A stretch of 33,047 nt of DNA, taken from positions 1 to 33,047 of IMG/VR virus record IMGVR_UViG_3300044729_000326; one strand, written 5' to 3'. Under the pieces are notes generated by a model that saw only the letters and a program-made list of their open reading frames with translations, made no database searches and was not told the origin of the DNA. Position numbers and translations under genes: made by a program. Source of the DNA: a virus. Shown here one piece after another: positions 6,501 to 14,395 of this stretch; positions within the stretch are counted from its first letter, which is position 1; every line of letters begins with the position of its first letter.

Positions 6501-7133
6501 ATGAGCATTTTTGTAAGCGCAACATCTGGCGGTAACTATCCCGAGCGCAAGCCTATCGAGGCCGGTGCTTATGCCGCAGTGTGCGACATGATTGTTGATC
6601 TCGGCGTGCAGCCCTCGCCCGGTGGTCAGTACGCCCCAAAGCGTACCGTATTGCTGCGGTTCCAGATTCCCGAGGTGCGCGTTGAGTTCACCAAGGACAA
6701 CGAGACGCGCAGCCTGCCGGCTGTTATCAGCCGCACGGTTGGTCTGTCGCTTAATGAGAAGTCAACCCTATACGGGCTGCTTACCTCGTGGCGCGGTCGT
6801 GCATTCACGCAAGACGAACTCAAGAAGTTTGATCTTGGCAAGGTTGCCGGCAAGCCTGCATTCATCAATGTAACGCACAGCGTTAAAGGTGATCGCACCT
6901 ATGCCAATCTCACCTCAATCATGCCGCTGCCCAAGTCTATGACCGCGCCGGCTCTTGAGGGCGAGGTTCTGGTGTTCTCAACTGACGCGCCAAACCCAGA
7001 CGTTTTCGATAAGTTGCCAACATGGGTGCAAGACAAGATCGCAAACAGGATTGTAGAGGCCAAAGCCGCGCCGCAGAAGCCCGCAGCGCAGCCTGCGGCA
7101 GAGCAGCCCTTTGTTGACGATCAGAATTGGTGA
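6501..7133 (+). CDS. SSB-like single-stranded DNA-binding protein
   Basis: This 210-residue protein has a beta-rich N-terminal 150 residues, then an Ala/Pro/Lys-rich linker (EAKAAPQKPAAQPAAEQ) and a short acidic-aromatic tail, PFVDDQNW. A folded domain with a disordered linker and acidic tip is the plan of phage SSBs, which use the tail to recruit replication partners. The gene is 3 nt upstream of a RecB-like exonuclease, a common SSB-recombination pair. Start: ATG 6501 has GGAG 8 nt upstream; an in-frame GTG at 6495 overlaps that Shine-Dalgarno and is rejected. The SSB role is inferred from architecture and context. Confidence 0.65.
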   Translation: MSIFVSATSGGNYPERKPIEAGAYAAVCDMIVDLGVQPSPGGQYAPKRTVLLRFQIPEVRVEFTKDNETRSLPAVISRTVGLSLNEKSTLYGLLTSWRGRAFTQDELKKFDLGKVAGKPAFINVTHSVKGDRTYANLTSIMPLPKSMTAPALEGEVLVFSTDAPNPDVFDKLPTWVQDKIANRIVEAKAAPQKPAAQPAAEQPFVDDQNW

Positions 7134-7136
7134 GTC

Positions 7137-7844
7137 ATGGCTACCCAAAAAGGCGGCTATAAACTAGCGGACGGCACGAAAGTGCCTAGTGTCACCACCA
7201 TTTTAAAGATCAAAGACCCCGGCGCTCTCATCAACTGGGCATACAAGACCGGCCGTTCGCATGGCGTGCTGGAAGGTCAAGGAAGGGATGCGCCTGGCGG
7301 TCTGTACGAGGCGAACGACGCCTTGCAGATCGGGACGTGCGTGCATGAGATGTGCGAGGTGTTCGTCAAGGGCAATGACCCATACGCGCACCTTGATGCA
7401 GTGATGGAGAAGGCTGGGATGCTTGACCCTGTATCGTTCAAGGCTCAAGTCAAAAGCGCCTACAGCGCGTTTGAGTTTTGGGTAAAGGGTACGCAACTCA
7501 AGATCATCGACTGCGAGGTGCCGGTGCTGTCGCATACTTACAAGTACGGCGGTACGCTTGACTTCATCGGGCGATTGAACGATCAACTCGTGCTGGGCGA
7601 CTTCAAGACCTCTGGTGCGGTATATCCCGAGTATCTGATCCAGTTGGTCGCGTATGCGAAAGCCTACGAGGAGTCACGAGGGACGTACATCACAGGCGGC
7701 TATCATCTGCTGCGGTTCTCAAAAGAAAATGGCGACTTCGGCCATCACTTTTACCCGAGCCTGGACGATGATGCGTGGCCTGCCTTCAAGCACCTTCGTG
7801 CGCTCTATGACTTGAACGAGCGACTAAAGAAGCGGGCAGCATAA
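7137..7844 (+). CDS. RecB/Cas4-like PD-(D/E)XK exonuclease
   Basis: This is a 235-residue nuclease of the PD-(D/E)XK_1 type found in phage recombination modules. Key positions are visible: His70 in GTCVHEM, Glu127 in DCEVPV, Asp142 in GGTLDFIG, the Asp155-x-Lys157 pair in GDFKTS, and the QLVAYAKAY motif (169-177) characteristic of RecB/Cas4 nucleases. It probably degrades one DNA strand for annealing or processes replication ends, working with the SSB-like protein 3 nt upstream. No cysteine cluster for the Cas4 iron-sulfur site is evident, which favours a plain exonuclease. Confidence 0.88.
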   Translation: MATQKGGYKLADGTKVPSVTTILKIKDPGALINWAYKTGRSHGVLEGQGRDAPGGLYEANDALQIGTCVHEMCEVFVKGNDPYAHLDAVMEKAGMLDPVSFKAQVKSAYSAFEFWVKGTQLKIIDCEVPVLSHTYKYGGTLDFIGRLNDQLVLGDFKTSGAVYPEYLIQLVAYAKAYEESRGTYITGGYHLLRFSKENGDFGHHFYPSLDDDAWPAFKHLRALYDLNERLKKRAA

Positions 7845-7905
7845 CCTCACAGCAATGCGCGTGCTCATCCAGCGGAGTTCGGCCCCGTCGCGCAAGCCGA
7901 TTTAT

Positions 7906-8193
7906 ATGCCAAACGATATTGATAGCCCACCGCATTACCAGATGAAGATGCCAAACGGCTCGACAATACAGGCAATCGACTATATACGCGCCACGCTGGG
8001 CGATGATGGATGCGTGAATTATTGTGTCGGATCTGCCCTCAAGTATTTAAGCCGTGCAGGGCGCAAACAAGGTAATGCAAGAGAGAAAGACCTTCGCAAA
8101 GCAGCGTGGTTTTGCATTATGGCCGCGCAGATTTGCGAAGATATTGGTCAAGTCGCAATGAAAGACTGCGAGGACGAAGGCGATGGAATTTGA
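7906..8193 (+). CDS. DUF3310 family protein
   Basis: The 95-residue product matches the DUF3310 pattern: DSPPHYQ near the start, then AIDYIRATL, CVGSALKYLSRAGRKQGN, and EKDLRKAAWFC. These small proteins are very common in phages and are often labelled nucleotide kinases without proof. ATG 7906 was chosen because the family begins shortly before the SPPHY motif; the frame is open back to 7855, and neither start has a clear Shine-Dalgarno. The next gene starts 11 nt before this stop. Confidence 0.85.
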   Translation: MPNDIDSPPHYQMKMPNGSTIQAIDYIRATLGDDGCVNYCVGSALKYLSRAGRKQGNAREKDLRKAAWFCIMAAQICEDIGQVAMKDCEDEGDGI

Positions 8194-8362
8194 CACATGG
8201 GACGTTGAGTGGGATCGAACGCCGCACACGGTAAGCGAATACAAAGCGGAAATCCGCGAACTGCGGGAACGCATTGTCTGGTACGTCTCAAGAATAGAGG
8301 CGCTGGAGTCAGAGGTGCGTGAATTGCGAAGGATGGACAGCCGATGGGTGCAAGAGCCATGA
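8183..8362 (+). CDS. Small coiled-coil protein (59 aa)
   Basis: This frame overlaps the DUF3310 gene by 11 nt and the next gene by 4 nt (ATGA). The protein starts MEFDTWDVEWDRTPH and then forms a charged coiled coil (EYKAEIRELRERI, RIEALESEVRELRRM). Phage early arms often carry such small coiled-coil proteins of unknown role. A Shine-Dalgarno-like GGACGAAGG lies just upstream. Confidence 0.65.
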   Translation: MEFDTWDVEWDRTPHTVSEYKAEIRELRERIVWYVSRIEALESEVRELRRMDSRWVQEP

Positions 8363-8595
8363 CCCGCGACTTCATCATCCTACTGGCAGAGGAGTGGGGT
8401 ATTGCAGAGTTTGAAAACAATGAGTCGCAGGCAGACAACATCCTGCACTTCGCCGCCATCGTTGCCGCAGTCGAGCGGGAGGCGTGTGCGAAGGTGTGCG
8501 ATTCGTCAGTTGAAAAACTGACGCAATGGCATCCACGCGAGGCGATGGCTGTAGGAGTTTGCGCTGCCGCCATCCGTGCGAGAGGCGACAAATGA
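8359..8595 (+). CDS. Small conserved protein with EREACAKVCD motif (78 aa)
   Basis: The product contains FAAIVAAVEREACAKVCDSS, and it ends VCAAAIRARGDK. This EREACAKVC...AAAIRARG pattern is seen in many small proteins of Gram-negative phages; no function is known to me. ATG 8359 overlaps the preceding stop as ATGA and was chosen over a start at 8344. The 3' end overlaps the next gene in the same way. Confidence 0.78.
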   Translation: MTRDFIILLAEEWGIAEFENNESQADNILHFAAIVAAVEREACAKVCDSSVEKLTQWHPREAMAVGVCAAAIRARGDK

Positions 8596-8792
8596 ACTGC
8601 CCCGGCTGCTTTGGCCGACTATGGATTGAAGACTACAGCGGAGACTGGTTCCGCTGTGGGTATTGCGATGCCACAGGAGAACCAAACCATGCAACTGCTC
8701 GTATCTATTCTCTTTCTGACGCCCGTGCTGCTATGCATCGTGCTAATTTCAAGACGGTGGCTCAAGATATTGAACCAGATAAGGCGGGATGA
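8592..8792 (+). CDS. Small zinc-ribbon protein (66 aa)
   Basis: CPGC (3-6) and CGYC (22-25) form a four-cysteine zinc ribbon with an aromatic strand between them (LWIEDYSGDWFR). The rest is short and helical. The ATG overlaps the previous stop as ATGA. Similar mini-ribbons occur in phage early regions and may bind nucleic acid or protein. The final third overlaps a different-frame membrane gene (8689-8853). Confidence 0.7.
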   Translation: MNCPGCFGRLWIEDYSGDWFRCGYCDATGEPNHATARIYSLSDARAAMHRANFKTVAQDIEPDKAG

Positions 8793-8853
8793 GTGGCGGC
8801 GAGTGCCTCCGCCGGAGTGGGCGGCAAAGCGTGGCGGGGTCGATCTGTGGTGA
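8689..8853 (+). CDS. Small membrane protein, out-of-frame overlap with the zinc ribbon (54 aa)
   Basis: ATG 8689 has AGGAG at 8675-8679, 9 nt upstream. The 54-residue product begins with a strong transmembrane segment (QLLVSILFLTPVLLCIVLI), then a basic stretch (SRRWLKILNQIRR) and a tail ending GGVDLW, so it looks membrane-anchored with the C-terminus in the cytoplasm. It shares 104 bp with the zinc-ribbon gene in another frame. It ends one base before the stop of the convergent late gene. Confidence 0.5.
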   Translation: MQLLVSILFLTPVLLCIVLISRRWLKILNQIRRDEWRRVPPPEWAAKRGGVDLW

Positions 8854-9066
8854 CTACCGATCTAGCGTAGTACCGCGCACGTTATATGGCCGTGCTTGCT
8901 TAAAGTGTTTGCTGCCGCAGCGACAGATGCCGCCGAGTAGTCCGTTTACAGTCTCGTGGGCGCAGCCCCAGCCGATGCCATTCCACGGACAAAACCACAC
9001 GCAATTCTGGCACGCATCCGGTTCGGCCCACGCCATCTCCTCGAGTGCGTCGTCTTCTAGTTTCAT
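8854..9066 (-). CDS. Small cysteine-rich hypothetical protein (70 aa)
   Basis: This is the last gene of the leftward late operon. The product begins MKLEDDALEEMAWAEPDACQNC and holds five cysteines (CQNCVWFC, WGCAH, CRCG), suggesting a small zinc-binding fold. ATG 9066 overlaps the metallophosphoesterase stop as ATGA, so the longer frame to 9114 is not needed. It ends directly against the convergent rightward arm, and no clear intrinsic terminator is visible between them. Confidence 0.62.
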   Translation of the reverse strand: MKLEDDALEEMAWAEPDACQNCVWFCPWNGIGWGCAHETVNGLLGGICRCGSKHFKQARPYNVRGTTLDR

Positions 9067-10124
9067 CGGGAGCGCAGCCAGCGTAAATAGTCCGCCCCGA
9101 CCTCGGGTTCCCAAAACACTTTGACCATGTCGGGATGATCGTTAGGTAGGCTTGGGTCGATAACGGTGAGGGCGCACGGCGACAGCGAATTGTCGCGGAA
9201 TCCGCGCTCTTTCGCGTAGCGGTCGTAAACCTTATAGGAGGCTACCTTAATCGCGTGCATGGTGATGTTTTGGATCGGGTCTTTCAGCACGCTATACGCG
9301 CTCTCGTGCTTATGTCCTGCGACGTAGATGTGGTCGCGGGTTCCCATCAGCGCGGCCTTCATCGGGCCGTGGGCTGGGTTCCAGATTGACGAGCCGCTGT
9401 GGTCATGCCGTGCATTAACGCGCACCTCGGCACCGTTCGGAAACCGTAGCGCGATGCGTGCCTCGCTCGACTTATAGAGCGAATTCTGCTGCTTCGCAAT
9501 CCACTTGAGCGGGTCGCCAGATCCAGACCACAGATCGTGGTTGCCGCCGATCATGTAAAGCCAACGACACCGATTGACGAACCATTCCGCAATGCGCCAT
9601 GCCTGTGCTGCCGAGGTGCTCTGATCGGCGTAGAGCCGCGCTAGTCGCCCCGTCCAGTTGTTCGTGGTGTCGCCCACGTTGCACGCGAAAAGCCCCTCTG
9701 TGGCGTTTACGAGGGCCGTATGTCGCTCTATGGACTCGATGTCGCAGCCGTCATCGTCAACGTGCGGGTCGCCAAAGTGCAGCAGCCCAATCGGGCCACC
9801 GATCTTGATGCGAATCGGAATGAGTTTGCTGGCCTCTTCGTGCTCACGCTTGTGAGTAAATTTGCGCTTTCGCTGCTCGATCAGTTGCTCAATCGGGATG
9901 TCGTCATCGGGCAGTGGCGTGAACTCAAAGTCCGCTGTGGGCGGCTGGTTGCGATTTTGATAGGTGGTCGCGTGAACCTCTAACCCTGCACCGCGCATCG
10001 CTGCTAGCCTTCGCAGCAGCCCGCGTTCGGAGAGTTTCAACTCGGCAGCAGCCATCGTGCGAATGCCCTTGTGCTTGGCAAGGGCCGCTATGATCTGCTC
10101 GTCAGTCGCTTTTTTTTCGGTCAT
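9063..10124 (-). CDS. Calcineurin-like metallophosphoesterase with N-terminal helix-turn-helix
   Basis: The 353-residue protein has the complete metallophosphoesterase motif set: FGDPHVD (Asp119, His121), VGDTTNN (Asp152), GGNHD (Asn195-His196), ARHDHSG (His240) and AGHKH (271-273). Residues 1-45 resemble a Fis-type helix-turn-helix (IIAALAKHKGIRTMAAAELKLSERGLLRRL). Such phage enzymes may be DNA nucleases or phosphatases; substrates cannot be read here. It lies downstream of the lysis genes, with a 23-nt overlap with the upstream small gene, so it is probably expressed late. Confidence 0.88.
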   Translation of the reverse strand: MTEKKATDEQIIAALAKHKGIRTMAAAELKLSERGLLRRLAAMRGAGLEVHATTYQNRNQPPTADFEFTPLPDDDIPIEQLIEQRKRKFTHKREHEEASKLIPIRIKIGGPIGLLHFGDPHVDDDGCDIESIERHTALVNATEGLFACNVGDTTNNWTGRLARLYADQSTSAAQAWRIAEWFVNRCRWLYMIGGNHDLWSGSGDPLKWIAKQQNSLYKSSEARIALRFPNGAEVRVNARHDHSGSSIWNPAHGPMKAALMGTRDHIYVAGHKHESAYSVLKDPIQNITMHAIKVASYKVYDRYAKERGFRDNSLSPCALTVIDPSLPNDHPDMVKVFWEPEVGADYLRWLRSR

Positions 10125-10341
10125 TTGTGGTTTTCTTCCGTGTGACCTTAATGCCGAGTTCCTTTCGGCGTTCTTCGGTCAGTTTATCGTCCCGCGTACC
10201 GCTCCACTCGAGCGAGCCGTCAACGAGGCGGAATGCTTCTTTGTGGATCAGCGCACAGTCGCAGCACTCGGTGTAGTTGTATCCTTTGACGCGATACCAC
10301 TTGCCCTCGTACATCTGTATCGACTTGAGTTTATTTGCCAA
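10102..10341 (-). CDS. Hypothetical protein (about 79 aa) between lysozyme and phosphoesterase
   Basis: This short protein contains MYEGKWYRVKGYNYTECCDC, then ALIHKEAFRLVDG and a basic C-terminus. The CCDC-ALIH layout could bind a metal. The start is uncertain: TTG 10341 has the best Shine-Dalgarno (GGAGG, 7 nt away) and overlaps the lysozyme end by 11 nt; ATG 10359 and ATG 10314 are alternatives. No family is recognised. Confidence 0.6.
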   Translation of the reverse strand: MANKLKSIQMYEGKWYRVKGYNYTECCDCALIHKEAFRLVDGSLEWSGTRDDKLTEERRKELGIKVTRKKTTNDRKKSD

Positions 10342-10813
10342 GGTAAAGCCTCCGCTCATCAAGTCGTCGATTCACTAGGCCGCGCATCACCTTGCCCGCG
10401 GCCTTCGTCCACTTCATAAATTCTTCTGCTGCTTCTTCAAACTCGCCGCGATTGTGTTTCATTCGCAGCGATGAGCGTTGCAGATTGCCCAGTCCTACAT
10501 TGAAAGCAAAGGAAACGAGAGCGTCGAATTGGCCTTGATGAGCAAAGCCAGCAGGGCAATATCGGGCCACGCCGCGCTCAAAGCGCACAAGGTCTTGAGC
10601 GAGGAGAGCATCAACCTGTTCAGCAGTCCAGACACGATCATCCTCTGCGCGTAGTGGGAACTGTAGCCTATCGGATACAGGCATCGCGGCCTGTGCTGGG
10701 TATAGAAGGTGACCGACCCCGACCGTCCATAGCGAGGCCGGACACCGATATGGGCGCATCCTTACGCCCTCATGGTGGCGAATCATCGCCAAGGCGTTTT
10801 CGCTGACCTTCAT
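10331..10813 (-). CDS. Endolysin, T4-type lysozyme (GH24)
   Basis: This 160-residue muramidase hydrolyses peptidoglycan at lysis. The catalytic triad is intact in the phage E-x8-C-x5-T form: Glu15 (HHEG), Cys24 (YRC) and Thr30 (LWTVGVGH). The AFNVGLGNLQRSSLRMKHN region and a final RLDERRLYLGK are typical of the family. There is no signal peptide or signal-anchor, so a holin should release it. It starts with an ATGA overlap after a 3-TM holin-like gene. Confidence 0.93.
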   Translation of the reverse strand: MKVSENALAMIRHHEGVRMRPYRCPASLWTVGVGHLLYPAQAAMPVSDRLQFPLRAEDDRVWTAEQVDALLAQDLVRFERGVARYCPAGFAHQGQFDALVSFAFNVGLGNLQRSSLRMKHNRGEFEEAAEEFMKWTKAAGKVMRGLVNRRLDERRLYLGK

Positions 10814-11295
10814 TTTTTCTGGAATGCTTGCGTCCCGAACCAGAAGGCAATGATCGACGACAAGATCAGCATCTCATCGTCGCTGAATACGTTTTCCATC
10901 GCAACAGCAAACGGGATGCCAGTCGTGTAGGCGTACCAGACTCCTGCCACGTTGAGCGCGACTAACTCGAGCACAAAGATGTACGTCACAACTGGACGCA
11001 CCGAAGCGCGTAGGTTAATCATCCACTGGCTTGCGCCCTTGCCGATCTCGATGTCGTGCTGGTACAGAGCCTGTCGCTCCTCGCCAGCCGTCTGCGTCTG
11101 GATCTGTTCTAGTTTGATCTCTTCGACCTTTGCTTGTGCCAGAAAGCCACGCTCTGCCAATGCCAACTCGCGCTCCTTCTGGGCTGCGACAAGGGCCAGT
11201 TCGTGCTTCTTGTCTTGCCGGTCTTGAAAGATGGACAGAATCTTCGGCAAGCCGCCAGCGAGGAACGAGAGAAAGGTGCTAACCATGGTCATCAT
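10810..11295 (-). CDS. 3-TM holin-like protein
   Basis: The 161-residue protein begins with a hydrophobic segment (FLSFLAGGLPKILSIF), followed by a long charged coiled coil (about 28-80). Two further membrane helices follow (SVRPVVTYIFVLELVALNV and LILSSIIAFWFGTQAF). This matches the Holin_3TMs family found next to phage and gene-transfer-agent endolysins. It sits directly upstream of the lysozyme gene. ATG 11295 overlaps the upstream stop; a second ATG at 11292 is possible. Confidence 0.85.
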   Translation of the reverse strand: MMTMVSTFLSFLAGGLPKILSIFQDRQDKKHELALVAAQKERELALAERGFLAQAKVEEIKLEQIQTQTAGEERQALYQHDIEIGKGASQWMINLRASVRPVVTYIFVLELVALNVAGVWYAYTTGIPFAVAMENVFSDDEMLILSSIIAFWFGTQAFQKK

Positions 11296-11549
11296 TTGTT
11301 GCGCTCCTCAATCAATTTAACCCGCACTTGCAGATCGTGAATATCCGTATAGATTTCTTCTTTCATCTTGTGCCGTCGCTCGGCTGATATAGGGCTGTCA
11401 GTCGGCACGCCCTCTGCGGTGATCAGCGCGGGCATCTTGCTTTCAACCGAGAGCAAACGATTGTTAAAGGATGCAATCTCCGTGAGTAGCCAACCAACAG
11501 CGGCGAGCAGTACAGGGAAAAGCATATCCACAATCTTCTGCATATTCAT
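11292..11549 (-). CDS. Small membrane-anchored coiled-coil protein, lysis module (85 aa)
   Basis: One transmembrane helix near the N-terminus (MLFPVLLAAVGWLLTEI) is followed by a charged region ending in a coiled coil (DLQVRVKLIEERNK). ATG 11549 has GAGGG 6 nt upstream and was preferred over the longer frame to 11594. It is one of three small single-TM plus coiled-coil proteins in a row before the lysozyme. Holin, antiholin or unimolecular-spanin-like roles are possible; no lipobox is seen. Confidence 0.7.
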   Translation of the reverse strand: MNMQKIVDMLFPVLLAAVGWLLTEIASFNNRLLSVESKMPALITAEGVPTDSPISAERRHKMKEEIYTDIHDLQVRVKLIEERNK

Positions 11550-11568
11550 GTTAAGCCCTCGCCAGTGA

Positions 11569-11724
11569 TTATTTGTCGTTGCGTTTGTTGACAAGATCGA
11601 ACAGCGTTTTGATCTTGTCCTCGAGTACCGCGACGCGAAGGTCTAACTTAGACAGCACAATGATGAGCGTGATGAGCGCAAGGATTACCGGCCATGCGCG
11701 GGTAAACATTTCGAAGATGTCCAT
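11569..11724 (-). CDS. Small membrane coiled-coil protein, lysis module (51 aa)
   Basis: A 51-residue frame fits exactly after the upstream stop (no gap) and has GGAG 9 nt before its ATG. The sequence is a transmembrane helix (WPVILALITLIIVLSKL) followed by a short coiled coil (RVAVLEDKIKTLFDLVNKRN). Its plan matches the two flanking genes and suggests a small holin-type or accessory lysis peptide. Confidence 0.68.
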   Translation of the reverse strand: MDIFEMFTRAWPVILALITLIIVLSKLDLRVAVLEDKIKTLFDLVNKRNDK

Positions 11725-11985
11725 CTATCGACGCTCCAGCACGCGGTCTAACTTGGCCTCGATTGATTGCAGCCTGGTATTGGTATCAGACACACGCGCC
11801 TCGATCACCGCAATGCGCCTATCGGCTTCCGGCTGGATCGTGGTCTGCTCGACCTTCTCCAGGCGTTGGCTGATCGCGTCAAGTTTTGAGGTCATCTGCG
11901 TGCCCCAGATAATCAGCGCCACAACCAAGCCACCGTCTACCAGCAGCGAACCTGTCGGCACTTTGAATTTGGACATATCAATCAT
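11725..11985 (-). CDS. Small membrane-anchored coiled-coil protein, lysis module (86 aa)
   Basis: After MIDMSKFKVPTGS comes a transmembrane helix (LLVDGGLVVALIIWGTQM), then about 50 residues of coiled coil with heptads (AISQRLEKVEQT, IAVIEARVSDTNTRLQSIEAKL). ATG 11985 has GAGGG 7 nt upstream, so the GTG at 12003 is not needed. It is the first gene of the lysis block after the tail tip gene and may be a holin or a membrane partner of the 3-TM protein. Confidence 0.7.
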   Translation of the reverse strand: MIDMSKFKVPTGSLLVDGGLVVALIIWGTQMTSKLDAISQRLEKVEQTTIQPEADRRIAVIEARVSDTNTRLQSIEAKLDRVLERR

Positions 11986-11995
11986 GTGTGCGCCC

Positions 11996-14395
11996 TCAAT
12001 CACTCCGCTCGATGGTGATAATCACATCCGCTGTTGCGGTCAGCGGGGTGCCCGATGTGCTATCGGTGACGGTACACCGATACGTCGAATAGAACGATTC
12101 GCCAGTGTTCATTCCTGTCTTGCTGAATGTAGTGGTCGCTGCGGTCGGACTATTGACCGTGAGCGTGTCGCCCTCGAGCAATGCCCACGAATAGGTATAG
12201 GGCGAGGTGCCGCCAGTCGGCGTGACCGTGGTGCTGTTGGTCGTCGCGCTTGAGGTCTGCACGATCTTAACCAACGTCGCAGGGCTGGCCGATGCGCTAA
12301 AGACGGTGCGCGTGATCGACACGCTAACGTCAGCCGTTTTCGTGGCCGCAACGTTATCGGTTACGGTGCAGCGGAAAACCGCATCGTAGGTGGTGCCGCT
12401 AGCAAGGCTCGTTCCGGTGAAGGTGCTGGTCGCCGAGGATGCGCTGTCCGCCGAGATGCTGGTCGAGCCGCTTTGTCGTGTCCAGGCATAGGTATAGGGC
12501 GACGTACCGCCGACCGCAGTGGCCGTAGCAGATGCCGTGGTGAGGCTCGCGCCCGTGCCCGAGGTGGTAAGGCTGCTAGGCGATACCGACAGCGACAGCG
12601 CACTCGGCAGTGATGCTGCGCCCGCTGGCACGCCATTGACCGGAGGCTCTGGATCGGACACGCCGCCATCTGGTGTGCGGATCTTGACCCAGTAGTAGCG
12701 CGTGGTGGTGTCGGTCTTGGCTAGGAATACGTTAGTCGAGATTCCCGTCCAGACTTTCGTGGCCGACGAGAATGGGGTCTGCGAGGTGTACTCATAGAGA
12801 TCATATTGCGAGCCAAGCGGCACGACGGTAGGCGCAGACCACGAGAGATAGATGCTGCTCTCGAGCGTGGTGACGGTAAGGTTCGTCGGCGGGCTTGGCT
12901 CGTAGATGTCTGGGGTCGGCGTGGTAACGCTCGTCGGTGTCAGATAGTCGGTCGTCAGCGGATCGTTCCAATCCGTGGACGCTTCCTCGCGCAGCACTAA
13001 CTCGATTGCGCCCGTAGGATCGAACTGCCAACCCTCACAGCGCACGGTCTTGTTCGTCCAGCCAATCTCGGAGAACGTCACCGTGCCGGTTTCAAACGGC
13101 AGAATGCCAAAGGCACTCATGCCGCATTTAACCGTGGCGACTTGCCCGTTGCGGCTGCGGCGCGAGAGAAGGATGGCGTGCCGCTGCGCTTCGTACTCGT
13201 TTGTGCAGGCTGCAAAGTCGGTCTCCAGCCACATCTGCTCGCCATCGGCAGAGACGTAGGACGTATTGATAACCGGCTGGTACTCCATCGCTTGCCAGTT
13301 GCGGTCTTTGTTCACGAACTGCCCGCGCACCGAGTTGTACCGTTGGTTATACGGGTACGCGGTGACAACCGAGATACCGCCATTCACGAGATCAGAGTCC
13401 GTGAGAGTGAAGGCAGAGGCCGACCATGCGCCAGCATAGATGCGCCACAAGCCGCCCGAGTAGTAGCACACTCCCGCCATCGCTTGCGACAGAACTTGTA
13501 TGTTGTCCTCAAATTTATCAGTCGCGGTCAGTGCGACGTTACAGGTGTATCGCTTCTGCGTTGCAGACGCTGGTAGGTTTACGGTCTCGTCGCAGATGTC
13601 TGCCGCATCCATCACCTTCAGCCAGTCGATGCGGGTATCGTCCTCGCCAAGTCCAAGCGAGTCGTCGATAAGATAGTCGGCGAGGCACAGCGCGGGGTTC
13701 GTCGAGTACGTCCATGTGGTTGGGTCTGTAACCCGTTGCGATCCGCTGCCACCGCTGCGAGTAGAGTCGAGCCGTGGGTCGTAGACCTTGCGACCTTGTA
13801 CCAGCAGCGTCAGTTCCGGCTTGCCGGTTCTATAGGTTTCTTCGTCGTACTTAAAGGTCAGCGCAACGTAGGCGATGCCTTTGCCAGCGTGGGCCGCTGT
13901 CCACTGATCTGGCTTTGCTGCTGCTAACTTATAATCTACGGTCTGCGTCGAAGTGCCAGTGTATCGACGCACCCACGCCTTGTTAGCGTAGGTGCCGGTT
14001 GTCACCTTGCCGTCGTCATCGGTTCCGCTGATTGCCGAGATCGTGCCAATGGCCTCGCGGTTGAAGTACACAGTGCCGAGTTGATTGCACTCGTGCCCCG
14101 CAATGGCGAGAACTTGGTGCAGATACTCGTTGGTCGTGCCGGAGGTCATCGGCGGAATGACGTTGATTCCAGACGCTAAAACCTCTCCGTAGATAATACG
14201 GCGAGGTTCTACAGTTCCGCTGTATTCAATGTCGGCGGCTTGCTTGCTCACGCTAGGCTTACCAGCAAGAGCCTCTGTTGCCTTATTGATGGCGATAGTT
14301 GTGGCAATGGTCACAACTGCTTTGCCAATAGCAGTTTTTGCAAACGTGCTAAATGCCAATTGCAAGCCTTTAACTATTGTGCCGATGTCTGCCAC
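11996..14395 (-). CDS. Tail tip / central fibre protein, J-like
   Basis: This 799-residue protein is the baseplate-distal tail protein that contacts the host. The N-terminus has a hydrophobic helix region and an RIIYGEVLASGINVIPP segment typical of J-like tail proteins. Residues about 30-490 look like the Phage-tail_3/hub part. A fibronectin-III domain (about 505-600, SPPTNLTVTTLESSIYLSW) and two tandem Ig/PKD-like repeats follow; both repeats contain GGTSPYTY-W. Adhesion domains at this end may bind host surface sugars. It follows the NlpC/P60-like and hub genes as in lambda K-I-J order and precedes lysis genes. Confidence 0.88.
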   Translation of the reverse strand: MADIGTIVKGLQLAFSTFAKTAIGKAVVTIATTIAINKATEALAGKPSVSKQAADIEYSGTVEPRRIIYGEVLASGINVIPPMTSGTTNEYLHQVLAIAGHECNQLGTVYFNREAIGTISAISGTDDDGKVTTGTYANKAWVRRYTGTSTQTVDYKLAAAKPDQWTAAHAGKGIAYVALTFKYDEETYRTGKPELTLLVQGRKVYDPRLDSTRSGGSGSQRVTDPTTWTYSTNPALCLADYLIDDSLGLGEDDTRIDWLKVMDAADICDETVNLPASATQKRYTCNVALTATDKFEDNIQVLSQAMAGVCYYSGGLWRIYAGAWSASAFTLTDSDLVNGGISVVTAYPYNQRYNSVRGQFVNKDRNWQAMEYQPVINTSYVSADGEQMWLETDFAACTNEYEAQRHAILLSRRSRNGQVATVKCGMSAFGILPFETGTVTFSEIGWTNKTVRCEGWQFDPTGAIELVLREEASTDWNDPLTTDYLTPTSVTTPTPDIYEPSPPTNLTVTTLESSIYLSWSAPTVVPLGSQYDLYEYTSQTPFSSATKVWTGISTNVFLAKTDTTTRYYWVKIRTPDGGVSDPEPPVNGVPAGAASLPSALSLSVSPSSLTTSGTGASLTTASATATAVGGTSPYTYAWTRQSGSTSISADSASSATSTFTGTSLASGTTYDAVFRCTVTDNVAATKTADVSVSITRTVFSASASPATLVKIVQTSSATTNSTTVTPTGGTSPYTYSWALLEGDTLTVNSPTAATTTFSKTGMNTGESFYSTYRCTVTDSTSGTPLTATADVIITIERSD

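Noticed and set aside
8840-8900. Bidirectional terminator between the convergent arms
   Set aside because: No convincing GC stem with a T-run was found on either strand, and the genes abut without a gap.
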